From Campanula takesimana (lineage: Eukaryota; Streptophyta; Magnoliopsida; Asterales; Campanulaceae): a DNA stretch of 64,000 nucleotides. The translations under genes were made by a program, and so were the position numbers. Below the pieces are notes generated by a model. The model searched no databases and was not told where the DNA came from. It saw only the letters and a program-made list of their open reading frames with translations. Below are positions 32,247 through 47,200 of the stretch, in pieces. The stretch is taken from the NCBI GenBank assembly GCA_026119855.1, contig JAOWBW010000869.1:248001-312000 (forward strand), given 5' to 3'. How positions within the stretch are numbered: position 1 is the first letter of the stretch; the number at the start of each line of letters is the position of its first letter.

Positions 32247-35200
32247 ATGCCTTTTATTATAAACCATTTCTGGGTTTCACCTTCTGTTGTTCTAACTTCA
32301 AGGTATAAGCCTCAGTCTCGAGTTTTTGGTAGGAGTTTGGCTGGTGGGGCTGATTCAGTTGTGGTCTCGTCGGATTCAGTTAAAGTTAATGGAGTTTCTA
32401 TTGGTGGAGACAAGAATAAAGTTAGGCCTGTAATTGATGTGGAAAATGGGTGGTTGGGTTCTAGTGTTGAGGAGAAAAGGAGTGGGGAGGGTGTTCATGA
32501 AAAGTTGGAGCCTTTGTGGGATGACGGGTATGGGACTCAAAGTGTGAAGGATTACCTTGATTACGCGAAAGAGATCATTAAGCCTGATGGTGGGCCCCCT
32601 CGGTGGTTTTGCCCTGTCTTGCATGGTGGTCCTTTAGCTAATTCGCCCGTTCTTCTGTTTTTGCCTGGTAACTAATTCTTGAGCACCAGTCGTATTGTTA
32701 TATTGATATTAACAGTGTAAGGTTGCTGATGCTCTATGATTGTAAGATGCGTATACTCCATCAGAATACGTCTGTTTGTCTGTTTTTTATGCCGATTTTT
32801 TTTCTTATCATGATTTTGGGTTTGTCATTTACGCTAATGGACTCGTGTTCTTGGTATAGTGTTCCTTAGTTTATTTCCGGCATAAGCATGTATATAGACC
32901 TATACACACAAACACAAACTTTGTATGTATCTGAGTGGAAGTCAAAAGCATGCATTTGTCATTTTTCAGTCCAAGTTTTGATTTGTAAAGTTGTGGCGTT
33001 TGATGTGTGTAGGGATGGATGGCCTTGGATTGGGCCTCATTTTGCACGAGAAAGCTCTTGGGAAGTGAGTCACTTCTTTGCTGACATTAAAATGTAAATA
33101 TTTACTTCAAGACATGCTATTGTGATTTTATTATGATTATTACTCCCTGCCTTTTAAAATAAGTGTGCATTTTTTGAGTTTTCACTGAAAGTAAGGAAGC
33201 TAACTTTTAAGTAATTTTTGTACTCACGTATTCAAAAATACCCTTAGTTCCCCGTTATAGAATTTCTAGTGCACACTAGGAATGATATTAGGCAAAGGTG
33301 AATTTAGTAACTTCACAAGAAATTAGGCCCTCATTTAGGAACGGCTGTTGTTAAATTGGACATTCATTTTGGGTTGGAGGGACAATAATTCCTCTTTTTT
33401 TTTTTTTTTTTTAAGGGTGGGAGTATGAGGGGAAGGGGGGGGGGGTGTCTTTAGATTTTAAACTTGATTATCCACTACATTTTATCAGCCATCACATTTT
33501 GATTGAACTATAATAGCAAAATTTGTCACTTTGGCCTCAGAAATGTTCCATTCCCCTTTTTGTACCACTCAAAACCTCATTAGCAGTGGCGGACCTAGAG
33601 TGTTTTTTCAGGGGGTGCACAATTTTACTGTAAAATTTTAAATTATAATTGTCTTCTCCTACGTGATTACAATACCAATTTTCAAATTATGTTACGTAAT
33701 TAAAACACAATACTTTTAATAATTATTTGTAACCATGTCTTATACTGTATTTTGCTATTAACCATGGCAATGAGCGTATAACAATCAAACATGCTTAATT
33801 TTGTTTTCTTATTTTAAATTATGCTTAATTTATTATTAATTTAAAATTAAACTAATTAACTAACATAAGTAAAATGTAGGAAATGAGCTTAACTATAGTC
33901 TCAAAGGTATGAGTTTATTAATAGCCCCAAACTAAAGGGGTTAAAAGCTAAAAGTGAGTGCAAAAAAAAAAAAAAAAAAGAAAAGACAATGCTGGGTGTT
34001 GAACCCAGCTCTCTAAGACAAAAAGCAACTGCTCTAACCACCTGAACGAGATAAGGTTTTTATTTCCTAGTGGTGCACTTATATTATACTCCCTCTGTCC
34101 CAGAAAGATAGTCTCGTTTTGACTTTTTATGGGCAACAAAAATGAACTTTGACCAAGCATTGGTGACGACCTAATCATTCTAGTGAAATTCTGAAATTTG
34201 TAATTGATAAACCATTAAGTGATGTATCAATAACAATTTTTGAAATTCAACTGTGATAACTAAATTGACACCAATGCTTGGTCAAAGTTTATTTTTGTTG
34301 ACCATAAAAATTCAAAACGAGACTATCTTTCTGGGACAGAGGGAGTATAACGTATAAATACAATTTTTTTCTACCTGTTCATGAAAATTCTGCAGGTGCA
34401 CTTGCACCCACTCCGCATAGTGTAGGTCCGCCCCTGCTCATTAGTGTCTTAAACCTGTTCTCCTGCTCAATTGTATTGAAGGCCCAAGAGGCCTCTCTCT
34501 CTTTCCTCATAAAATATTCTGTACAAAGACGATCTTGCGTCATAGGTCTTAAGACTCTATACTACCCGATACTCACTTCACACCTCAAGATGTAGTGGAA
34601 GTCTTTTCCAGGTTGATCATATACTCGTATCCGTAGATTACAATGGAGGTTTTTATGTGTCATAGGTAGAGGTGGCAATCAGGTTTATCCAAGAGTTTTT
34701 GTATGATGCTTTATACTGTTGTGCAATGTAAATTGTACAAAAGCTTAAAGCATCATACATTAACACCCAAATAAACCTGAATGAACCGAAGTCTATTTAC
34801 ATATTGACATCCCATGTTTGACAAATATATGCAAATGAGGTCAATGGACTTCAACAAGAAACACCCTGTTACCTTAGCTAGCTTATCTTCCTAAAGGGAC
34901 ATTCAACAAGAGACTTGTGCTTCTATTCTCTTCTAAGCATTTTTGTATCTGATGGCCACACACAAGACCCTCAAAAGTGTTTTTTTTTTTTTTCACATTT
35001 ATGTAGGGGATTTGGGGGGATCTCACATATCCGCCTAGCTCATACTAGCAGTCCAAACATGGAGAATAATCCACACTAGTAATATGAAAGAAAAATAACA
35101 CCAATATTTGATAACCCAGTTCGTGCCTAGCTCATACTAGCAGTCCAAACATGGAGAATAATCCACACTAGTAATATTAACCCAGTTCGTCAACACATGA

Positions 35201-38200
35201 CTACATTTGGGGGCACCAAGCCAGGATATCGCTATAATAATAATATGAGATTGTTAGAATTTTCACATGCACTCACTATGGCCGGGTTGTAGGATCTACC
35301 CCCATGGCTTTCCTAGGCACCCGGCCCCCTCCTTGACATATTTGTGGCTCCTCTTGATATCTTAACTTTCTCCTTGCACAAAGCAAGCACCAAAATAATA
35401 TGATGGCTGTCACAGTATTATATAGGGTTTACAAGTCCTAAACCTATTCTAACGGAAGGAGTATAATTACTATAGGAAACAAATTTCTAAAAGGAAACAA
35501 TAATCCTTTCCTCTTCAGACTCCTACTCACGTGAGGAACAAGGAATAGTCTTCACATTAGGAAACTAGTTTAATCAAAGAATTTGATTCCTTGATTTGTT
35601 TACCAACTCAACGCACGAGTCCGGCCCAACTTCCAGTTACTATTGCACGGTCGTGCATTGCACCTTTCATGGCCGTGTCAACTGGTCTGCTCCGTCCCCG
35701 ACTCCTCGGTTCTATTCTGCCCCCTCTTTGTTCGTGGTTTTGACTCTCCGCTCCATGGTTTTTACTCCACACCCAACAACCTGTTAGTAGGTTTTCCGTG
35801 TTACTTCTTCCGTCCCAAAATGATCTTCCCTTTTTTTTCACTGTTAATATGGAGGTACTTTCAGCAATAATTTTTGTTTAATTTTATTATTTGAATGAAA
35901 ACATTAAACTTATTATTGATACACCATTATAAATACTATCAAATAACAATTATTAGATGTTCATTACGATACTTAAAACTAATCTGGAATTAATGCTCAA
36001 ATTACCTTCGTATCAACAACCAAAAAAGTAGGAAGATCATATCGGGATGGAGGGGGTATTACTTTTTCACACTTGGCTTGTTTTCATTGATGGAAGCTAG
36101 TAATGTATTAGGCGATTCAGCACTTCATGCGATTTACTAGCACTTATGTCTGCCTCACCTTCCTTCGTACTCATGTACTCCCTCCGTCCCAAAACAAAGT
36201 ACCCATTTCATTTTAGGAACGGCAATTAAGAAAATATTTTGAAAAAGTAGGTGTAAGTGGGAAGGAGAGAGAAAGTGGAGGTAGGGAATGGTAAGTGGAT
36301 AGTTGTTGCTAGTGGGAAGGAGAGAGAAAACAACAACAACAACATTACCCCAGTGCCGCAAAGGCTCCCACCTATGGTGGGGTAAGGGGGGGTCGGATGT
36401 ACGCAGCCTTGCCCCTGTATTAAAGCACAGAGAGGCTGTTTCCAGATGACCCATGATGAAAATTGCGTCGAAAATTGCATGGACTGACTGCTGCTTCATC
36501 ACAAAGAAGCGCAGACAGTTTAGTGACCCATTTTGCTTTATTCCATCATATTCCCAAGCCAAAAAATAGTGAGTCTTTGGCTCCATCGGAAATGATGGAA
36601 ATGGGAAGGAGAGAGAAAGCGGAGTATATATTTTCCTTTATGGGAAAATGGTACTTTCCAATGGGACACCTAAAATGGCAAAATGGGTACTTTGTTTTGG
36701 GACGGAGGGAGTATCTTATTTAATTTCCATTGTTTTTGTTACTCACCCTGTTAGTAAATGAATGTCTATGCTTCACTTTGGGGGATATTCTAAAAAAGAA
36801 TTGACCCTCAAGGAAATTTAGTATGAAAGATGAATAAAAATCCTTTTCATTCATCTCGTGAACTTTTAATATTGGTTTTTAAATGTTTTTTATTTAATTA
36901 ATGGCTTAATCTATTACAAGAGTGACAATCATTGGTGGGGATTGAACCCCTGACCTTCCCTGTAAAAAGGTATAGTTGATGTTGCTTGAGCTAGTATACA
37001 TTGGATTATGATATTGTTAAAGTAAAAATATTATTGAAGGGAAAAAGAAAGATAAAAAAGTGGACATTCATTTAGGGTCCAAATTCTTTAGATAATGGAC
37101 ATTTACTTAGGTGGGAGTGATAGTTTGTGGGACTACTCATAGGTGTTCTGTTTCATCAAAATAAATTACTAGTATTATTCTACAGAAAGTTCTCTAATGG
37201 AAGAGATTTGTGTCTACTGCTTCTTTATTTGACTTATACTATGTTAGTTTGTAACTATGGACAATGGTGATTGCAGAGTTTTTGAAGTACGATGCTTGCA
37301 CATTCCTGTACATGATCGAACTCCATTTGAAGGTCTTTAGCTTTCTCTAGCTTTTATGGAAAAATATTACTGCTTTTTACTGTTTCTAATCAATCAAAGA
37401 TATTTGTTCTTGGAATAACTTGATACCACTTTCTAGGATGGCAAACAAGAAACGAAGTAGAAGTACTTAGGAAGATTAACTAGAATTTGTCGTCCACTTT
37501 GGTGAATTTCAAACTCACACGACTTTGCCCATCAATCACTTAAGCCTACTCTACATACATTAAGTTAACACCGTCCGTCTATCACACATCACAACATTAT
37601 GCTTCAATACCATCAAAACCCTTCTTCCCTAGCACATACTATACACTACGACGTTCATTATTGAAATCTACATACTTTCTCCTAATGCCTCCAAAATCTC
37701 AACCCTTTCTCGAATTTTTAATTTGAAAAATTACTAATAATAGTTGAGTAAAAGGTTGGCTCAATGCATGCTACTAAATCCTATTATCACTATGCTTCAT
37801 TAATGACGTCTTATTTTCGCGATTTGACTAATTGTTTAGAATTGTTTTGGTACAATGTTTTGCCATTTCGTGTAAGCTTAAAATTTTCACTTCCTTTTTG
37901 TTAAATCACTGCCAGCACACATTAAATGTCTTTGCAGTTTTCAAAATGGCAAGCGTCTTCACACTTGGACTTTTATAAAACAGGAACAGATATATTTTTT
38001 ACAACTCATGAATACACTTGTTGTTCACATAATATCTCTAAAATTTTAACTCTTTTGGATTTTCATGTAAGTTGTAGATTTCTATTTATGAGTGAAACAA
38101 TACTAAGGAGACAGAAATTCTACAATTAATGTCTCTCTAGATATCCCAAATATTAAGAAAAAGTTGAGTGTCCTGATAGACTGTTAATCATCAATACTGA

Positions 38201-41200
38201 TTGCATGTACGAAATGGTATGCTGAAAAGTTAATTTCAGTACTGTTAATCTTGCGCGCTATAAGAAATGTATACACAAAAGTAATTTAACATATTTTGCA
38301 AATTCAACCATCTCAATGACTAGAACTAAGGTATATGCATATATTGGTGCCAATATACAAGGTCCTTACATTTTACTTCTTAGTTTCTTATGTTTTTTTT
38401 TTCTCTTATACTCCCCCCGTCCCAGCCCACTTGAGACTTATTTCCATTTTGGTCTGTCTCAGCTCACTTGAGACCTCCCCAAAATAGCCAACTTTTAATA
38501 ATTTTATATTGAATCTACCCCACCACTCATTCTCTCTCTTCATTTTACACCACTCAATTTATTCAACCAACACTACTATTTACCCCACTCATTCTCTCTC
38601 TTCATTTTTTACCACACATTTTCCTTATTTTATTCTTTTTCCTTAGTTATTGTGCCCACCTCTTAGGTCTCAAGTGAGGTGGGACGGAGGGAGTATACAA
38701 TAATAAGATTTTATTTTTATTTTTATTGTTTGCATTTCTGACATACTTTATTTTACATGAAGGTTTAGTCGAATTTGTTGAAGAAACTGTGAGGCAAGAG
38801 CATGCTTCATCTCCTAGTAAGCCAATTTATTTAGTTGGCGACTCCTTGGGAGGATGTTTAGCACTTGCAGTTGCTGCTCGTAATCCAAAAGTTGACCTAG
38901 TACTAATTCTAGCCAATCCAGGTCAGCCTTTAAACATTCATGTTATTTTTTTACTCTGTCCCAAAATGATCTTCCCACTTTTTTGCGGTTACTACGAATG
39001 AACTTTGAACAATAATTTTAAGTTGATCTAATTATCCTATTGAAAATCTAAAACTTGTTATTGATAGTATTATTGATAGTTTATCGATAACAAGTTTTAA
39101 ATTTCCGTTAGTATAATTAAATCAACATAAAATTATTGCCCAAATTTCATTTGTATTAACGGCAAAAAAAAAAAAAAAAAAAATCCGAAGATCATTTCGG
39201 GACGGAGGGAGTATATCTCTTTGACCCACTTTCATCGATATCCATCTTTAAGTAATTGCTGTTCTGAACCATCTATTTTCAGCAACTTCATTTGGAAGGT
39301 CACAACTGCAACCTGTGCTTCCTCTCTTGGGGGCTCTTCCTGATGAACTTCATGCCGCAGTGCCTTATCTTCTTAGCTTTGTCATGGGTACATGATCTGT
39401 TTCTCTGAGATTGTACGTGAACTTTAGTTATTGCTCTGACCGCGGTCAGTAGATATACGCCCTCCGTCCCAAAATGAATGTCTGAAACTGCTCTTGATCA
39501 ACAGCAATTTTGGACATTCATTTTGGGACAGAGGTAGTATTTGCTACTTGTTTAGTCTGTTATCATAATATTGTTTTGCCTTAGTTTCAAGTAACAACAG
39601 AACTTGATGACTGCTGTAGACATTGGAGAAAAATGATACACCCTCCGTCCCATTATAAACTTCACACTTTCCTTTTTGGTTCGTCCCAAAATAAATGTCG
39701 CGTTTCTAATTAAGGAGACGGTCTTAGTGCAATTGTATCATGTACAAGCAATGTACAAACAAGTAAAACACATTCCTTAAAAACATTGACAAGTCAAATG
39801 CGACTCTAATTATGGGACGGAGGGAGTAGCCAGTTTTTGTTTCTATTTTTAGTGAAACGGGGCTGATCCAAAGCTGTCCAACAACATCAACGCGTACCTA
39901 AATTCCAGGAAACTAAATGTTAACCAACCTTGCTATACAATGTGGGGCCTCTGCTAACGGGTTACCTTTTGTGGAGTTGCTAACTCAAGACTAAATTTAT
40001 ATGGCATTTGGATTGAGCAGTCATAATATGTTGAGGGTGGCAAACAAAGATACAAAAGCTTAAAGAGTCAATAAAATTTTATTATTTCTTTGATTTGACT
40101 ATATGAGATGCATTTTTCCTTCCGTTCAGCCAGTCTAGGGCCTCGATGCCAGCTCGACCATATTCCACCATATTTCTTAATAAATACTCCCCTTTTGCAC
40201 AAATAGACATGTTTAACAGACAAATGTTCTAGAAATTAAAAAGAATCATTCGTAAACTTTGTTTCTAAAACAGGGCTCTTTAAGTGGAAGCCGTGGAACA
40301 AACAGTAGGACTCTTTTAGCTGAACAATTTTCACCAAATGTAACATATAATAGAAGTGTATTTGGGTACATCAATGTGATGAATTGTTGGAAATAATGAA
40401 TATTTGACCTAGTTGCAAGGATGCTCAAATTTATTTTGCATCAGAACCTCTCTGAAAATACCCAGTATTCGTGGTAAATACGCACCTGTATCTCTTGATG
40501 GGCCTATTTCTCTTTTTGCAGACGTAACAGCTTCCTTGGAAAAATCTTTTGAAATAAAGGTAGACTGTAACTACAATGGAAAATATTTGTTGTTGTTGTT
40601 GTTGTTGTTTGTGGTGCTTATGTGCAAAATTATTTTTTCAAGGAGGCACGATAGATTCCTTCAAAAATTTACTTATATGTAAAGCAATGATTGCGCTCAG
40701 TAGTGTCTACCAGCTGACAGAATCTTGCTCTTGGGTGGTATGCATGCTTAATAAGATTTTAATTAGAATAGTATGCTTGACATGTAAAAGATTTTTGTGT
40801 TTGTGTGGCTATGTGTAAATATATGTTTCACATACGAAGTTAGTTTATAAAAGATCCCACCTGTATAATCTGTTGTTTGTATTGTACTAACATGTACTTT
40901 ATCAGGTGATCCGATAAAAATGGCAACAGTTAACATCGAAAAGTCAATTCCTCCTGCCCAAGCGCTTGAGCAGTTATCAGGCAACCTTACTTCTTTGCTA
41001 CCCGGTCTTTCTGTAAGAAGTGCTTACACTTGCACTTAACTTTTAAACTTGTTTCTGAATGTAATGTTTTGTCCCAAACCACTTCAGTTTCTACTTATTT
41101 GTGTCTTTGACTGAACTTGCTGCATTTATTCCATGGTTGACGATGTTTGCTAATTGTCTAGCTCATAGGTTTGTAAGACATTTGCTAAATAACAGTCATA

Positions 41201-44200
41201 ACCACTCGTGTTCCTTGAGCTATGTTTCTCTTCTTTTGGGTCAATAAATAATTGAATCTCTGTAGCTTCTTCTCCCTCCATCCCACTTTAATCTACAAAA
41301 TTTGCCATTTTGGTTGTCCCACTTTAAGTTGCAAAATCCTAAAATGGAAACTTTTTAATAATTTTTAAATAATGGGACCCACTTGTCATACTCACAACAA
41401 CTACCCACTTATAATTTCATACCCCACTTTCTCTCTCTTACCCAACTATCTACACTCACAACACATTACCTTTTGAAATTTTTCCTAAATTCTTGTGCCC
41501 AAACTCATTTTTTGTAAATTAAAGTGGGACGGAGGGAGTATGTTTTTAGTGTCAGCAATGAAGCATGTGACATGAGTCTGTATTGAGCTGCCATACTTGA
41601 TTTCGTTAGAAAGTTCCTGTACTCTTGCTTTTGAGAAACTGTGCAAGTTATTTAGCTGAAGTAAAATTACAAGTGCATATCTCCTAGCCATTTGATTTAA
41701 CTTTATGCTCATTGGGTTGAGGAAGTGAGAAATTCCCTTGGTTAGATTTTTACTATGACCTTCTTCGAGATGCCTTTAAATGAAGCAAATGGTGTTCTAA
41801 TATTTCTTTCTCTGGTTATGAACATGATTAGTTGTACATTACATTATGTATTGACACTAAACATCTAGCCCACAGGATTAATAATCCAATACGGCTCGGA
41901 AACAGGCTATCAGACAATGTCCAAACAGTCTCTACCTTCTATGAGTTCTACTACTTGGAACTTGGAGAGAATGGAAATGAATCTAGTCTTATCATCTTGT
42001 CTATGAATCATATAATCCCTCTGTCCCAAAATGATCTTCTCATTTGCATTTTTCATTGTCCCAAAAAGTTCGTCATATTTCTACAATTTAGGCTTAAAAG
42101 TGCATACATAAAACATGACTAGTGAAGCAAATGTCATATCCTTAAAAAGTTTGAATAGTCAAACGGGAAGATCATTTTGGGATGGAGGGAGTATGATCTG
42201 TGTTCAACAAGTTTTCAGTGAATTACTATTCTAGCCCAGGAATCTTGATCATGCCTTTTAACAATTACCTACTCCCTTGGCAGGGGTTGGCTGATATTAT
42301 ACCTAAAAAAACACTTCTTTGGAAGCTGAAGCTACTGAAATCAGCGTCTGCTTACGCTAGTTCGCGTCTTCATGCGGTTAGAGCTGAAGTACTAGTGCTT
42401 GCGAGGTTGGTTTCTTTCCATTGTCTGTTAATTTCAAAATTGAGCTTGAAGAGTGATGTATTACACAAACTGGTGGTGAAAAAGGATCACAAGATTTTGG
42501 GGGAAACTAATTTCTCCCTAAATTATTAAAAGTCTTGTTTTTCAAACTGTTCCTAAATGTTAGTCAAATGCTTGCAAGTAGAAAAAATGTGGACTTTCTG
42601 TAATTTAAGGAGAAACTAGTTTCCCCCAAAGCCTACTCAAAAAGGATTCCTTTAGGCCGCCCATAGTAATTGGGACAAACCCTAGTTGAAATCAAATTTA
42701 GACTTGTGTTGTATTTGTATTTCGTTTCATCCACACAAGTGTTTAATTTATATACTTTGAATAACACATACTCCCTACGTCCCAGTGTAAGTGTCCACCT
42801 TTCCTTTTTAGTCTGTCCCAGAGTGTCCTTTACCTAAAATGGAAAGAATATTTACTATTCCTCCCACTCATTCTCTCTCCTACTTTACTTTTATACTCAC
42901 AACACTAATCAACTTACTATTCCCTACCCCACCCCCTCTCTCCTACCTCACTTTTCATACTCAACACTTACATCACTTCCATCATTTCCTAACCTCCGTA
43001 AAAATGGAAGGGTGGACACTTACTATGGGACGGAGGGAGTAATACTTTTTACTCTTGCATACGTTGCAGCAATTAATGTCAGATCATTGGTTTTATTCTT
43101 ACTACTATACTACCTGATCTTAGTGCTGACTATATATTTTCATTTTAGTGGCAAGGATAACATGCTACCCAGTAAGGATGAAGCTCAAAGGCTTTCAAGT
43201 TCATTGCAGAACTGCAAAGTTTGTTACTTCAAGGACAATGGCCACACTATTCTATTGGTATAAGGATGCTTATTCATTCTTATTTCCTAATCTTTTTTTT
43301 TTCCAGCAGATGTTTACTTAAAACTCGTTTCTGACCCACATTAATGTAATAGTTAGAGTGACAATGGTTAAGTCACTCAAAGTCTTCTTTACTAAAAATT
43401 GGGCGCTCTACAAAAAGTTAGTACTCATATTTATGACCATGCTTTTGGCAGTTCATAAGCTGTAGTTTAAGGTAGAAAGATGAAAACTGGGAGAACCCAC
43501 AACCCTAATTATTTACACATATGTCCTTAAAACTTTGACAAGTTAGAAAATAGGAAGTAGAGAATTCTTCTCATTGTATCATCTGTATCTTCAACAAAGC
43601 TGTGATAATTACCACGTTATATTTAAACAGCGTAACTAACTGTTATTTTATGGCTGGCAGGAAGATGGCTTTAACTTGTTGACTATAATCAAAGGCACTT
43701 CTAAGTTCCGGCGTTCATGGAAGCATGATTTTGTGAAGGACTTTTTGCCTCCTAGTATGTCAGAATATAAGAGTACCCTTGAAGGACATGGGTAATGCAG
43801 CCTAATATTTAGGTTATTATTGTTTACGTAACATATTTGGCTGTTAATGAGAATGCATAGTGAAAATGGGGTCTCTAGCTAATTTTCCTGAAACTGGCTG
43901 AACCAACAATGGTATCTTTCTAGTCAGGGAACTAAAAGAGGCTCAACATTCTTATAGTTCAAGAGAAAACAGCAAACGGAAAAAGATTTGATTTCCGTGA
44001 AATAAATAAATGCATCAATATACCCTGAATTGTTAGAATATTTTATATTCTATATTGAATAGGAGTTAACTCAGAAGTTATTGAGTATCAAAGCAAAAAT
44101 GTACTCCCTCCTTTCCGGAAAGATAGTCCCATTTGACTTTTTATGGTCAACACAAGTGAACTTTGACCAAACATTAATGTTAATTTAATCATCCCCCAAA

Positions 44201-47200
44201 AAAATATTGATAAATCACTATCAATAACCCTTTTTAGAATTTCACTAGGATGATTAGATTGACAATAATATTTTGTCAAAGGTCACTTGTGTTGACCATG
44301 AGAAGTCAATGATTTATGAATTACAATTTTTAGACTTTTATTATGATGATTAGATTGACATTAATATTTGGTCAAAGTTCACTTGTGTTGACCATAAAAA
44401 GTCAAATTTATGGGACTATCTTTCCGGGACGGAGGGAGCATGTCGTTACAGATTAGCCCATCTGAAAAACTAGCCGTTCTAGTTAGGCTACTTCAATTGG
44501 GCAAAACTACATTCTATACAGGCAGTCCGGGCCGATTCTACGATTCTAAAATGGTTATGTATTGCAGGTTGTATCGTATCGCAACCAGTCCTGTAATGCT
44601 ATCGACATTGGAAAATGGAAGGATCGTAAGAGGTCTTTCTGGGGTTCCAAATGAAGGTCCTGTATTGCTGGTTGGTTATCACATGCTCTTGGGTTTCGAA
44701 CTTCAAGCTCTTATTTTTGAATTCTTGAGAGAGAAGAACATTATTGTCCGTGGGATAGCCCACCCTGAACTTTTTACTTCAAGAGTTACCAATCAGTCTC
44801 AGGAGTTTTCCTATGCTGATATGATGAAAGTATTTGGTGCACTCCCAGTATCCCCAAGTAACCTTTTCAGATTGTTCTCATCCAGTTCATTTGCCCTGCT
44901 CTATCCTGGTGGTGCACGTGAGGCTCTCCATCGTAAGGTGTGTTAAATACACACACACACGCACACACACATATACATATATATGTGTAAAAATTTATAC
45001 TCCCTCTATCTCAGCTCAATGTTCACACACACACATATATATATTCAAAACTATTGTGAGTGGAAAAGAGGTTGTACGTATGATAGTGGGATATGATTTG
45101 CAATTGGGACCCACAGTTTAAGTGTGTGAGTCTGACAAGTGGGGTAAGGTAAATATAACAATAATAAAAGATGTCCGTTTTAGGAAGTGGGACTTATCAA
45201 CGACGCATCCCAGACGGGGAAGTGTACGCATTGAGCTGGGACGGAGGGAGTATATATACATGTTTTGGCATTTGAACATCACTTATTTGGCGAATGGCTG
45301 AGTTGAGATGAATTAACATTGGTTGGCCTCTTCCTGTTAAATTGCAGAACCATTTATAACTACTCCGCTTGAATACATTACAAAAAAAATTAGATGATTC
45401 ACTTGCTCCGTGCTATTTCTCTTAGCACTCTCTATTAACAATTGATAAAAGTGAACAATTACACCTTTTTTTGTAGAAAAATAATATATATTTTTCAAAG
45501 AAAGAGGAGAATATACATACAGCTGGACCTGATGTCCATCGATCGCAAGAGGAAAGAAATTCACAAAGAATAAGAAACAAATCTCTATACTAGGAGCACT
45601 CCTATCCCTCTACACGTCTGCCAGAGAAATCCCCCAAATACATTGAGATTTTAATTAGTCAAAAAGTTGAATCGGTACACATTTTCTCGAACAGACTCCA
45701 GTCTTTGCCCTATTGGATGGAAAAAATATATTAGCTGGTTGCAAGCATCCCCTTTCTTTCTAACAGTCAGACATATATCCATGATTGCTGAAACTTACTT
45801 ACGACCTTAATCCTACCATGGTTATCTTATGTTGCAATGACGATGGGGTTAATTTACTTGGAATTACGAAATTCGGAGTAGAAAGAAGTCATGGGTGCAC
45901 AATCTCTTAATTTGAGGCCCTGTTTTTTCGTTTTCTTTTATGTTGACTGGTTATCTTGTTCACTATATTGATTTATTTTTTATCAATAATTTGGTTTGTG
46001 AGAGCAATACTATTTGCTTGTTTCCAGGGTGAACAATACAAGCTATTTTGGCCTGAGCAACCAGAATTCGTAAGGATGGCAGCTCGGTTTGGAGCCACAA
46101 TTGTACCATTTGGAGCTGTTGGGGAGGATGACATTGCAGAAGTAAGCTTGTATTTGTGCATCATGCATAAGAGTTATTCGTTCCTCATCTTTTTGCTACT
46201 TTTACCCATATATATACTCCCTCCGTCCCATACTTATCGCGACTAATTTCTGTTTTGGGGCGTCCCATACTTATTGCTACTTACCTAAAATGATCACTTT
46301 TGTCTCTCCTATCCACTCACAATAACTATCCACTAACTTATTTTCTCTCTCCTACCCACTACAATACTCGCTTTTGCAACATATTTTCTTAATCCCCGTG
46401 CATTCCCATTTGGTAGCAATAAGTATAGGACGGAGGGAGTATATATATGTCTTTCTCACAAGTTTTCGTTTTGATTCTTTATTTTGTTTTTTTTGGATGA
46501 TGGTAGTTGGTTCTTGATTACGATGATATAATGAGGATCCCTGTACTTAATGACTACATAAGGGAAGCTAATGGAGAGGCCATCAGACTGCGGTAAGTAC
46601 GCTTTGTTTGACAAAGTTAACTTCATTTCTTCTGTCTTCAAATAATGTTCCAACCCCCCCCCCCCTCCAGGAAAAAAAAAAAAAAAAAACTTAGCAAAAC
46701 TAGGGCAGCACATTATAATTACTTGTTTGCCCTTGATATTTGTAACTAGAGTATCTAATAACGCACCAGTTCATCAAATAACCATGACACTCTGAAACTC
46801 AAGAATTAAGCTTTTAGAATTTGGATACATGCTAAAAGACATTGATTTGCACACTACTGCTAATTATGATGAAGATATATACATTTGTGGATTGACAAGA
46901 TACATATATTCTTGTTCTATTACAGGACTGAAACGGGTGGGGAGGTCGCAAACCAAGATATGTACTTTCCGGGCCTTCTACCCAAAGTACCAGGCCGGTT
47001 CTATTATCTCTTCGGAAAGCCTATACAAACCAAGGGAAGAGAAAAAACGCTGAAAAACGACAAAGAAGCTGCAAAAGAATTGTACTTGCAGATTAAATCT
47101 GAAGTGGAAAGGAGTATGGCTTATTTAATCAAGAAAAGAGAGGAAGATCCTTATAGAGGTATTCTTGAGAGGAGTTTATATGGTGGGGGAACTTCTGTCC

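Larger units (their letters stand above)
33576..34444. mobile_element. Non-autonomous hAT element in PES intron 2
   Basis: Element 33584-34436 (853 bp) with an exact 8-bp duplication CTCATTAG (33576-33583 and 34437-34444). Terminal repeats CAGTGGCGGACCTAGAGTG and CAGGGGCGGACCTACAC (right end complemented). It carries a tRNA-like relic (33985-34050) and a nested Stowaway MITE (34089-34345). No transposase. Confidence 0.9.

Noticed and set aside
34703..34762. Inverted repeat AAAGCATCATACA considered as a miRNA precursor
   Set aside because: Arms are only about 13 bp and no miRNA-like 21-nt duplex can be drawn.
40523..40558. Possible extra PES exon after a TTTTTGCAG acceptor (frame DVTASLEKSFEIK)
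   Set aside because: The neighbouring exons join directly (VMG|DPIKMA) as in the family, so an insert here would break a conserved junction; the segment also has no conserved residues.
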